Origin: Saccharum officinarum
Taxonomy: Eukaryota > Streptophyta > Magnoliopsida > Poales > Poaceae
Direction: 5' to 3'
DNA length: 64,000 nucleotides
Assembly (NCBI GenBank): GCA_020631735.1
Contig: CM036160.1
Location: 4,138,407 to 4,202,406, forward strand
A model generated the notes under the pieces. That model ran no database searches. It was not told where the DNA came from and saw only the letters and a program-made list of their open reading frames with translations. Within the stretch, counting starts at the first letter, position 1. Every line of letters starts with the position of its first letter. A program made the translations under genes and the position numbers. Below are positions 46,059 through 55,975 of this stretch, one piece after another.

Positions 46059-46486
46059 ATGGGCAGATGTATTATGGCTACTGTATCAACTGTCTTTATC
46101 CTGCAATGGGAGAAGCTTAGGACCATGGGCAATGGTCATTCACTACATCTTGTCTGATGCTTTTGTTGGAAGATGATCCTGAACTGGCACTGTATTTTGA
46201 ACTCTGTGTGAGTGTGTGATTTGAACTAAATGCTTCCGCTACTTTCATTCGAAACTAGTTTGTAATAACTATGTTTAAACTCCGATGTATTTGTGACGCG
46301 AACTTTTATGTAACTTGTGATGGTGACCACTGAACTTATTACGATCTTGGCTGGTATGTAAGTTGGTTTGAAATCCGTCGTGATTTCACGGACTATCGGG
46401 TTATATGGGCTTAAGTTTACTAAATCGTCTACTCGGTGGATGATTTTCTTACTTAATCTCGTATAATTGGTCGGTTCTGTTACAGC

Positions 46487-46498
46487 TGGTATTGGAGC
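46487..46498 (+). other. primer-binding site of the Tekay-like element
   Basis: TGGTATTGGAGC, two bases after the LTR; a match to the initiator Met-tRNA complement with two differences. Confidence 0.8.
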
Positions 46499-47273
46499 AT
46501 GGTTTAACATGTTTAATGTTCACAAGTGTATTTAAAACAAAAATGTGTTTGAAAAACGTGATTTACAAACTAAGAGTGTGCCAGTGATCATATCCTTTAT
46601 GCCCAGTAAGGACTCTAGGTGGCTTAATTAAGTACTGATTTGGGGGTTCTTGCACCATATTTCTCTTTCGTTGCTCATACGGCGTGCTATTGTATGAGTG
46701 CCACTTAATTGAGTGGTAATGTATGGATCAGTTGCCTCTACGCCTCGGTAAGTGTGAGATGTGAGAGCATGATCGGATACACCGCCGATCTAGGGAGAGT
46801 GCTTATATGATACTGGAGTACTTACATGTTTTACGCATGTTTTTACAAAAGTGTCGCATGTGTGGTTGTTCCGTCCGTTGAGGCGATGCCGTCAGTAGGA
46901 CGATGTTTTGGGTGGTTACTACCGTTGTACGCGTATCTGGGGATTAGTGTAGAGCGTGTAGATAGATCTACTGCTTTCATGCATGCATAGGGTCTTGGGC
47001 TGAAATGAATCTTCTGCAGGTACATAACAGCGTTTCTCGTGTAGAACGTATTAGTTACGTATATGAGAGATCGCCTGTATGCCACTGAATTCATCGATAG
47101 ATATCATTATTTCGTAAGTTTGTGAGAACATAAGAAACGTGCATGCATCATGTTGCTTGTGCATTTCATTCATGCCATGCATTCCTCCCCTTATAAATTG
47201 ATTATCCCCTTTCGATAAAAATTGTACCAACTTAAAATATGTTCTCACCGGGTAATCAAAACTTTTAGTACAG
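46499..47273 (+). other. element leader between primer-binding site and the extra ORF
   Basis: About 0.78 kb without a convincing frame. It ends TTTTAGTACAG just before the ATG of the extra ORF, which resembles a splice acceptor. Confidence 0.55.
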
Positions 47274-48242
47274 ATGGCCCGCACGAAGCAGACTGCCCGC
47301 AAGTCCACAGGTGGAAGAGCACCCCGACGCCAGTTGGCCCTGCAGGAGCGCTGCAGCACGGACACCTTTCTGAGCGAGTTTGGCATGCCAACTTTGCTTT
47401 GGAGAGTGCTCCATGATGTGGGGTACCCGGAGGGTCAGGAGCCGGTGTACTCTTGGAGTGAGACCCAGTTGGCAGAGGATGGACTGGCCATAGTGGAGAT
47501 CACTGTCCTTGCTCTTGGTGATGCTCCAGAGTGGGATGGTTGGCAATTGGAGTTTGAGGGACGCACTCCGGTTGAGGGTGCAGAGGGAGCAGCTTTCTGG
47601 GTCATCCGGGACATAATGAGCAAATTTCCCAACGAGCTGGCAGCAGCCTTGGCTGGCACTTTTCCGAGAGATGATCCTCGCGATACTATTTGGGTGCAGC
47701 CGCAAGGAAGTGCTTTAGTCAGAGGCCCAAACGAAGGATAGGCTAGCGACAACCACGCTATGAGTGCGATGTATGCAGCTATCAGAGCATACCAGGGTCT
47801 TGAGTGCACCTATTGGACTTTAACTGGTTTACGTGGTGATGATCGGCTCAAAGCAAGAAAACAGAAGAAGAAGCAGGCACGTGCTATCGCTAGTTTGCAG
47901 GAGCAATTGGCTGACATGAGCTTGCAGCGAGATCAGGCTCTAGAGAGAGGTGATAGTTCTCTACAGCGGGTGCATACGTTGACTCAAGCCAACAATAATG
48001 CAGACCGCATGATTGGACAGTTGGTTCAGGAAAGAAATGAAGCCTGGAACGAGAGGAACCTCCTGAGGTAGAGGGTTGAGGAGCTAGAGGAGTACAATGT
48101 CAACTTGCATGAGGAGTTTCATGCGCTCTACAACGGGATTGGCCCATATGCTCCTCCAGAAGCCGCCGGTATGGACGTCGACGACGACGAGGACGAGCCC
48201 GCAGCCGCACCTACTGACGACGACGACGACATTGCTTACTGA
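47274..48242 (+). pseudogene. extra ORF upstream of gag, begins with a histone H3-like N-terminal tail
   Basis: One reading frame of 322 codons before the stop, with in-frame TAGs at 47739-47741 and 48069-48071. After Met, residues 1-21 match plant histone H3 at 19 positions (Ala-Arg-Thr-Lys-Gln-Thr-Ala-Arg-Lys-Ser-Thr-Gly-Gly...). Arg replaces Lys14 and Lys18; Lys4, Lys9, Ser10 and Arg17 are kept. The similarity ends at Ala21. Residues about 30-155 form a domain I do not recognise (Trp-rich, with Pro-Glu-Trp-Asp-Gly-Trp); the histone fold is absent. After the first TAG come a basic Lys-rich patch and a coiled coil of about 90 residues, then, after the second TAG, an acidic tail of Asp runs. 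An ORF at this place is known in some rice Tekay-type elements (recollection: RIRE3/RIRE8 orf0). Function unknown; inference: a chromatin mimic. Confidence 0.8.
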
Positions 48243-48645
48243 TGGTAGCGATGGTGACGTCTCTGACCCCGACGATGGCCCCGAGGAGTAGACTAGTTGC
48301 TTCGCGTTAGCTGCTAGGCCCTGTCACGATGACCTTCTTTTGGTTTCATGTATCTTGATGTATCTCGTTTGAACCTTGAGACTTGGTAGAATGTTGGATC
48401 TTGGTTGTTCATGTGATACCTGAGAGCATAAAGTCCAGTGTGTGTATGCTGGCAATGTGGTTGTCTTGGACGTGATGTTTGCATTTGAAGTAATTTAATT
48501 AGTGGTGTTGTTTTAATTGGAATGCGATTATTGTGCCTCTGTTTTATTGTATGACTTTGTTCTCTCCAATGAATTCAGTACGGCATAATTTTTCATTCAC
48601 TCACAATTACTACAACTTCGCTTAATCATTACTTGTTGCTGAAAT
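48243..48645 (+). other. spacer between the extra ORF and gag
   Basis: About 0.4 kb, T-rich, ending GAAATATGCAG before the gag ATG; another acceptor-like site. No frame of note. Confidence 0.5.
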
Positions 48646-49618
48646 ATGCAGATGACAAACACTCGACGCGCCACGTATGAGGCTGCTGAAACTGGTGGAA
48701 ATGGTGACAGGGCAGGTGGGAGTGGTGCTAACAACGCCAACCATAATGAGCCACACCCGGAGCTGCATTTGCCACCTCCTCCACCGCTCACTGCAGAGGT
48801 GTTCTTTGCACAGTTTCTGGGAAGTCAGCGCAATGCCGAGCAGTCACAGAAGAATATGGAAGATTTTCTGCATACCATTGCCAACAACGTGCAACGTGGT
48901 AACAACTAAGGTGGTGGCAATGGAGTGAATGAGTACAGCAATTTCAAGGATTTCATGGATACTAGGCCGCCAATTTTCAAGGAAGCGACCGAGCCACTTG
49001 ACGCTGAAGAATGGATTAACACTATGGAAGATAAGTTCGTGTGTTAAGGCTGACAGAAGTACTGAAGACAGAGTATGATGCACATCAGTTACAAGGACCA
49101 GCAGGGATGTGGTAGAAGCATCACCACACCACCTTCCCTCCAAATGCTCAGATCTCGTGGAGAGAGTTCACCGAAGCCTTCCGTGGAGTTTATATTCCAT
49201 CAGGGCTAGTTGAGATGAAGTTGGGAGAGTTCTTGGCTTTAAATCAGGGCACCAAAACCGTAACACAGTATTTGCATGCCTTCAACAACTTGTGTTGTTA
49301 TGCTCCCAACATGGTCGACACAGATGCTAAGAAAATTGCTAGCTTCAAGAGAGGGTTAGGTCCGAAGATGATGAAGCATGTGGGTACCAATACCCGCGCC
49401 AGATTCAATGACTTCATCAGTGATTGCCTGAAACAAGAGAAGAACAACAACGCGTACATAGCATCCAAGACTCGTAAGAGAGCCTTTGAGTCAGGACCAT
49501 CACAGTCAAGAGTTATCACTGCTAATCATTTGACCTATCGTCCGTCTGCACCTGGTGCAAGGTTTAGGCCACCGTAGCATAAGACCAGAACTACAAGGGA
49601 CCACAGAAGCCGTATAAG
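48646..49618 (+). pseudogene. Tekay-like gag, interrupted
   Basis: N-terminal part from 48646 (or ATG 48652) is Asn/Gly/Pro-rich and stops with TAA at 48907-48909. The gag domain continues through a frame change near 49040 and a TAG near 49110 (in a Trp-Trp-Lys-His context, so probably a Trp codon changed by G to A). It is then open from 49215 to a TAG at 49575-49577. Phe-Arg-Gly-Val-Tyr-Ile-Pro and Lys-Leu-Gly-Glu-Phe-Leu-Ala-Leu are typical gag motifs. Four or more lesions make it non-functional. Confidence 0.85.
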
Positions 49619-52600
49619 ATGGCTGTGCCGCCAGCAAGGACAGCCGCAACCACGGGACAAGGTAACTCGAAGGAAGCTATCGGATCTGCTGGTACAGTGA
49701 AGGGACCTTGCTATAACTGTGATCAGCCAGGCCATTTTTCCAAGTTCTGTCCTTATCCGCCCAGAAAGAAGCAACAGACTTATAATGCTCGAGTGCACCA
49801 CACCACTGTGGAAGAGATTTCTGAGAGAGAGCCCGTAATTGTTGGTAAGTTTCATGTTAACCAAAACCCTGCAGTTGTTCTAATTGATTCTGGATCATCG
49901 CATTCTTTCATGAGTCAAGCATTTGCACGAAAACATGAACAACTATACACAGACTTAAGTTATGGTTACCGTATAAGTTCAGCAGGGGCTGATGTTTTAA
50001 CCAATCAGATGGTTAGAGGGGCAACCCTTGAGTTAGGTAGTCGAAAGTTTCGAGTAAACCTGATAGTTATGCCTGGACTAGTTCTGGATGTCATCATAGG
50101 GATGAATTGGATGAATGGGGAGCAGTTATAGATACAGGAAGTCGAGTACTTACCCTGAAGGATCTCCAAAAAGAGGGTACTTTTCAGGTACCATTGTCCA
50201 AAAGAACAGACCTTGTGAGTGTGACATGTGCTATGGAAGTCATTCTGATTCATCAGATTCCGGTCGTGTGTGAGTTTCCGGATGTGTTTCCAGATGAGTT
50301 ACCTGGTCTTCCGCCAGATAGAGATGTTGAGTTTGAAATTGAGTTGATCCCCGGGACAGCTCCAATTTCAAGGAGACCTTATAGGATGCCTCCGGATGAG
50401 TTAGCTGAGTTGAAGAAGCAACTAGAGGAGTTGTTGAACAAGGGGTTTATCCGGCCAAGTAAGTCTGAATGGGGATGTCCTGCCTTGTTTGTGAAGAAAA
50501 AGACAGAGGGTACTTTGAGAATGTGTGTGGATTATAGGCCTCTTAATGCTATAACTATCAAGAATAAGTATCCCTTACCTCACATTGATGTTTTGTTCGA
50601 CCAGTTAGCTAAAGCCAGAGTGTTCTCCAAAAATAGATTTAAGATCAGGTTATCATCAGATAAAGATTAGACCACAAGATATACCGAAAACCGCATTTTC
50701 TACCAGATACAGGTTGTATGAGTATCTTGTTATGTCCTTTGGCTTAACAAATGCTCCTGCATACTTTATGTATCTGATGAATACGGTTTCATGTCAGAGT
50801 TGGACAAGTTTGTGGTTGTGTTCATTGATGATATTCTCGTATACTCTAAAAATGAGAAAGATCATGAAGAGCATCTAAGAATTGTCTTAACCAGACTGAG
50901 AGATCATAAGTTGTATGCTAAGTTTAGCAAGTGTGAATTTTGGTTGAAGAAAGTTCCTTTCCTTGGTCACATTCTATCAGAGAATGGAGTATCTGTAGAT
51001 CCGAGTAAAGTGCAAGAGGTTATGGATTGGAAGACACCAATCACAGTTTCTGAAGTTCGAAGTTTCTTGGGTTTAGCTGGTTATTATCGTCGTTTTATCC
51101 TAGATTTCTCGAAGATTGCCAAGCCAATGACAAGTCTGCTACAGAAAGATCATAAGTTTGTGTGGACAGAGGAGTGTGAGATAGCTTTCCACCTCTTGCG
51201 GAAACTGTTGACCACTGCTCCAGTTCTAGCGCAACCGAACATCGAGAAAACCTTTTGATGTGTTTTGCGACGCATCAAAAACAGGATTAGGCTGTGTTCT
51301 TATGCAAGAAGGAGAGTCATTGCTTATGCCTCCCGTCAGTTGAGAAAGCATGAGATCAACTATCCGACGCATGATCTTGAACTTGCTGCCGTAGTGCATG
51401 CCTTAAAAATTTGGAGACATTACTTACTTGGTAATGTGTGCAATATTTTCACCGATCACAAGAGTCTCAAGTACATCTTCACCCAACCTGAATTGAACAT
51501 GAGACAGCGAAGATGGTTAGAATTGATCAAAGATTACAATTTGAATGTGCAATATCATCCTGGAAAGGCCAATGTGGTGGCAGATGCTTTGAGTAGAAAG
51601 TCACATTGCCTGAATGCGCAACCTTTGCTCGAAGATGGTTTTGATCTACTGCATCCTGCAGTGTTACACAGTATTCAGATTAGTTATTCTTTGGAGAGTA
51701 AGATAATAGAAGGCCAGAAAACCGACAAAAGGATATTCCATATCAAAGCAAAGATTAAAGAAGAACCATCCAAGCACTTTAGATTGTATGAACATGACGT
51801 GTTATGGTTTGACAACCGTCTTGTTGTTCCCAAAGATGGAGAGCTTAAGAATAAACTTATGGATGAGGCTCACCTTTCAAATATATCTATCCACACCGAA
51901 GTAGCAAAATGTACCAAGAACTAAGACCTCATTTTGGTGGACCAAGATGAAGAAAGAGATTGCAGCGTATGTAGCCAGATGTGACACATGTTGTAGGGTA
52001 AAGGCTATTCATATGAGATCTGCCGGATTGTTGCAACCTTTGTCTGTACCTAGTTGGAAGTGGGATGATATAAGTATGGATTTCATCACAGGTTTGCCCA
52101 CTACTCAGAAAGGGACATGATTCGATTTGGGTGATTGTGGATCGCCTTACAAAGACAGCTCACTTTTTACCTGTCAAGACAGATTATAGACCACCTCAAT
52201 ATGTCGAGAAGTATATTGCTGAGATTGTGAGATTGCATGGCATACCGAAGAATATCGTGTCTGACAGAGGGTCACAATTCACTGCTCACTTTTGGGAGCA
52301 CTTGCATAAAGGTTTGGGGACGAGTTTAATTCGTAGCACTGCCTATCATCCTCAAACAGATGGTCAGACCGAAAGAGTTAATGCTGTTCTGGAAGATATG
52401 TTGAGAGCCTGTGTGTTATCTTCTAGAGGCTCATGGGAGTCGTGGTTACCTTTATCAGAGTTCGCTTACAATAATAGTTATCAAGAAAGTATCAAGATGG
52501 CACCATTCGAAGCTTTGTATGGCAGAAAGTGTAGAACACCACTTAACTGGATTGAGCCAGGAGAAAGAAGAAATACTACGGTATTGAATTCGTGAAGAAA

Positions 52601-52632
52601 GCTGAGAAGAAAGTTCATATCATTCAGCAAAA
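49619..52632 (+). pseudogene. Tekay-like zinc knuckle, protease, RT, RNase H and integrase, interrupted
   Basis: 49619-50131 has a perfect knuckle Cys-X2-Cys-X4-His-X4-Cys (about 49708-49752) and protease Asp-Ser-Gly-Ser-Ser-His-Ser-Phe. A frame change near 50118 leads into the RT finger region (to 50670). RT is damaged between 50630 and 50790, then resumes with Phe-Ile-Asp-Asp-Ile-Leu-Val-Tyr (near 50822) to 51258. RNase H follows in another frame (51265-51924, with Asp-Ala-Leu-Ser-Arg), then a damaged integrase zinc module. The integrase core (52131-52595) shows Val-Asp-Arg-Leu-Thr-Lys, Ser-Asp-Arg-Gly-Ser-Gln-Phe and Gln-Thr-Glu-Arg-Val. The gap cuts off the C-terminus, where a chromodomain would be expected. 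Confidence 0.88.
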
Positions 52633-52732
52633 NNNNNNNNNNNNNNNNNNNNNNNNNNNNNNNNNNNNNNNNNNNNNNNNNNNNNNNNNNNNNNNNNNNN
52701 NNNNNNNNNNNNNNNNNNNNNNNNNNNNNNNN
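52633..52732. other. assembly gap of exactly 100 N
   Basis: A round-number run of N, the usual sign of a scaffold join of unknown length. The element on the left does not continue on the right, so the missing piece is at least several kb or the join is wrong. Confidence 0.98.
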
Positions 52733-53587
52733 TCCCCATGAATCGATCCAAGAATTGGTCCAAAATACAAGTGCATCTCTCCCACTCCTGTACATTCTAC
52801 TGATTGATTCGCTAGCCGTACACAACTAATTTGAGTCATCACAAGCACTGATTGTATCCACCGCAGCATGGGGATTAAAAGTGAAACATACATGAAAATG
52901 AGAAAATTGGAGCATAGAGTGGCATCGGCGCGTCGGGAAGCAGTGGCACGACGGCACGGCCACTATGCCAAAACAGCACAAAGGAGACACCTTAATCAGT
53001 GCTCGCATGTCAGGTGCCATCAGCGTGTAGGGCATCGGCGGAGCGTCTGGCTTTGCAGCGCATCCGGCGGCGGCGGAGGCGCGTCGCCCACCCAGGACTC
53101 GTCGGCCGAGAGGGCCTGATCCGGTCGGCAGCGATGCTCCCAGATCCGCCGGCTGTCGCCAAGGCTCATACAAAGGAGCAGAGTCGTGGCTCCAGAGGAC
53201 GAACCTCATAGTTATCGTATTTTTTTCCGACCTCCTCAGACGACAATTTTTTTCTGCCGGTTTTGGCCGAATCCAATGGTAAAATAAATAGTCACAACTC
53301 TTCCAAACAGCACTTTCTCAATCCAACCGTAAAAATTTGGTGCCGATAATTTACACCGGTTTTAGCTCTAAAACCGATCATCCAAACACGCCCTAAAGAT
53401 ATGTCGGCCTACATACTACATCTACGAGTTCATCGACGTACGGGTCATCTATGTACGACAAATTGTCTTGAGGACCAAGACAATCACGCGAGTTCTTCGT
53501 TCATCTACATACAGCAACGCAACGCAACAGATTCACCGCGCGCTGTCAATGCATGTGAAAGTGTACAACCTCTGCAGAGTGTAAAAC
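52733..53587. other. unassigned sequence right of the gap
   Basis: No recognisable gene. CCAAACACGCCCTAA at about 53382-53396 looks like the right end of a MITE whose left end may lie in the gap. Confidence 0.5.
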
Positions 53588-54422
53588 TGTTATAACAGCC
53601 ATGCTTGGCCTTGGACCCTTATAGAATAGTTGATCACTAATGTTGAATAAGTTTTTGTTATTTGTTATTCATTTTACATTGATCATATGTTTATTGCAAG
53701 TTGAGACACATTGATGCTATAGATATGCTAAAATTGTGCCAACTAAAAGCTACATGCTGATAAACCAATGTCATGCCTTTGAGCCTCATGAAGCCCATGT
53801 TACACTTGTTGAGTACAAGATGTACTTATGCTTGTTTATTCTCTTATTTGGATAAAAATCCCGGATGGGTAACAGATGGCGCAAATAGTGACTACTACTC
53901 CTACTTCCCTGAGGATTACTAGACTTGCAGTCAACCAGTCAATGTGCCTGTGCATGGAGCTACCACGAGAGATTCATCTTTTTATTTTCTGCTATATTTG
54001 TGTAAAGACTATGTGGTAATAATCGTGATGTAATAACATTTGTGATGATACTCTCTTTTTAATTTGTCAGCTTATGTGTGATTGATCTCTGAGCGCACAT
54101 AAGATTATGCATTCCATTTGGTCTTAAAAATGGGTGTGACAAATTGGTATCAAAGCTTTATTGACTGTAGGACGCAAGCCTAGCTAGAAATGGTCGATTT
54201 AGTATCTTCTTGTTCACTTATTTTTATGCTTCTTATGCTTATCATCTTGCTCTTGTTATTTGATAAATTCTTATGCTTCTTATCTCTGAGCGCACATAAG
54301 ATTATGCATTGTCCACGATTGGGAGGGTTGTTTTTAGGCTAACCTTTGGCTTTGGGCTTTCCAGTGGCCTTGGGACATACAGCAACGCAACGCAACAGAT
54401 TCACGCGCGCTGTCACTGCATG
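53508..54422. repeat. 47-bp direct repeat (53508-53555 and 54376-54422) around an LTR fragment
   Basis: CATACAGCAACGCAACGCAA and the following 27 bp recur with two or three differences. Too long for a target duplication; perhaps a segmental duplication bracketing the inserted LTR. Confidence 0.7.
53588..54141 (+). mobile_element. LTR fragment followed by primer-binding-site-like sequence
   Basis: TGTTATAACA...GGTGTGACA, about 554 bp, then AATTGGTATCAAAGC, close to a Met-tRNA primer site. Internal region is cut off after about 230 bp and no coding remains. GAGCGCACATAAGATTATGCATT occurs in it at about 54090 and again at 54287. Confidence 0.55.
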
Positions 54423-54691
54423 CGATCTGCCACGGGAGCCACCTCGCTCTTCATGCATGTGCGTTTGCATGCACGTACATGCATGCGTGCATTGCTACAC
54501 TACTACAGGAGCAAAGTAATTAATCGGGGCATCACAGTCACAGACGAGTGTCATCCAAAGGCCAGGACCCTACATCGCAGCGCGTGTGCCTTGAAACGCA
54601 CGCATCCTGTTTCATCACCAATTATACATTTGAGGAGCGCCGCGCCACCAATGCATCACCAAGGTCAATCACCAATGGTCTTTATCAAATT
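54142..54691. other. short internal remnant and intergenic sequence
   Basis: Contains the truncated element interior and the right direct repeat; no gene seen. Confidence 0.5.
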
Positions 54692-55156
54692 TTAACACAC
54701 TGCCGCCACTTCCTCCACTTCATCCTCTGACACATACATTGAGCTCAATGACCCTATGTTTCGTCCATCGTCCTGCCTCTCCATCGTTGTCGTTGTCGGA
54801 ACGAGCACCACCACCAGCCCACCATGACGAGAGGTGGAGGCGGTGGTCCACATACATCGCCATGTGCAGAGCCGTGGCGGTAGTTGATGGCCACCAGTCG
54901 GTAGGTGAATGAGGTGGCATGGATGTGGTGGTGGCGGTGGGGAAGTGAGCGAGGCGCGCGGGGAAGAAGCCGAGAAGCAGCATGGGTCGCGCCCAGTGAT
55001 GGAAGGACGGTTGCTGTGAAGGAAGGAGGGGTCCAAGAGAAGGTTGCGCCAGGGCTTGCAGACCAGGGACGCACAGACGAGGCATGCCGGGTCGTGCAGC
55101 GGGTGGCGGCGGAGGATCTTGGGGACGACGTCGTCTACTAGGGGCGGCGACACCAT
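54692..55156 (-). pseudogene. F-box protein fragment
   Basis: On the minus strand, ATG at 55154-55156 opens a 154-codon frame whose first 50 residues are an F-box: Leu-Val-Asp-Asp-Val-Val-Pro-Lys-Ile-Leu, His-Asp-Pro-Ala-Cys-Leu-Val, then Leu-Val-Cys-Lys-Pro-Trp-Arg. After about residue 65 the sequence becomes Pro/His/Thr-rich without family resemblance, which suggests a frameshift. The family is usually 350-400 aa, so the C-terminal domain is missing. It is not a copy of the F-box gene at 26621. Confidence 0.7.
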
Positions 55157-55821
55157 GCTTCTCTATTTCTACCTATATGTATCTATACTTGTATCTATAT
55201 CTATATTTATACATAATATTATAGAGCCCAAATTTCTTTTTCTTCTTTTTTTTGGTCCGTCTTCCATACCTAACTTCATGAATGTGTGCGGCTTTAGTAG
55301 CGCAATCCACTCCTCCATGATGAAGAGCAGACGCCCCATGCTTGTTGATGACAGTGGGGGCAGTTTCTTCTTCTTTCCTCAATCAAGCGCAGCCGACCAA
55401 TGACTTCCTCAACGAAGAGAACGTCGACACCCAACAAGGTCTCCATGGAGTACGCCCAACGAGCTCAGAACGTGATGTCGCCAAACTCCGTTAGCAAATG
55501 CGCTCGACGCCCATCTGCACGGTTTGCACTTCTGAGCTAGAGAGCGGAGATACGTGCTAGATGTGAGGTCACGGGTTTGAGCGTGCGCTCTTCACATGAA
55601 AAATTGATTTGTGGGCTCTCACCATATTAAAATAATTTTGCTATTTTTGGGGCGCAAATTCGCTATCTTTGATTTGTAGAGGTGGAACGCCAGAGGGCCG
55701 CTAGAGGCATTCCAGGCACCTTTATAGTACCTTTTTTTTACTAGTGGGCTTCCTGGGATTTTTTTTTATTTTTACTATTTATTATTTTGTTGCCTGACTG
55801 TAGGATTTTTGGAAGCCTCTT
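55157..55821. other. intergenic, no gene seen
   Basis: Low-complexity TATCTATAT run near 55185-55220 and a T-run near 55240; otherwise unassigned. Confidence 0.5.
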
Positions 55822-55953
55822 CATCGTCGGTTGGTAACACGAACCTCATAGCCACGGTGATAACCGTTCCCATCACTAACGATCCATCACCGTCGGATGG
55901 TAACACGAATCTCGTAGCCATGGTGATAACAGTCCCATCACCAACGACTTTCA
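55822..55953 (+). repeat. 66-bp tandem duplication
   Basis: Two units containing GGTAACACGAA...GTGATAAC (GGTAACAC at 55833 and 55899) with about ten differences; both are open in the same frame. Confidence 0.75.
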
Positions 55954-55975
55954 CCACCGAAGACTATAGAAAGTT

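Larger units (their letters stand above)
42548..46484 (+). repeat. 5' LTR of the Tekay-like element (LTR E)
   Basis: Starts TGTAACACC, ends CTGTTACA, 3,937 bp. Parts in order: AT-rich (to 43045), GC-rich (43045-43920) with a good splice donor CGTG/GTAAGC at 43474, AT-rich (to 44870), open block (44862-45215), hairpin (45211-45227), GTAAGT...TTGCAG block (46004-46058). Confidence 0.88.
42548..52632 (+). mobile_element. Ty3/gypsy retrotransposon, Tekay/Del-like, with extra 5' ORF; 3' part lost in gap
   Basis: Order: 5' LTR (42548-46484), primer-binding site, leader, extra ORF with histone H3-like tail (47274-48242), gag (48646-49618), protease, RT, RNase H, integrase (to 52617), then the N gap. 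RT motifs and the very long LTR point to Tekay/Del chromoviruses. Chromodomain, purine tract and 3' LTR are not visible. Many stops and frameshifts mark it as inactive. Confidence 0.88.

Noticed and set aside
47274..47741. Annotation as a histone H3 gene
   Set aside because: Only the first 21 residues match; the histone fold is absent and the ORF lies within a retrotransposon.
52826..53209. 127-codon minus-strand frame right of the gap
   Set aside because: No recognisable domain, no clear start context or neighbours; kept as unassigned.
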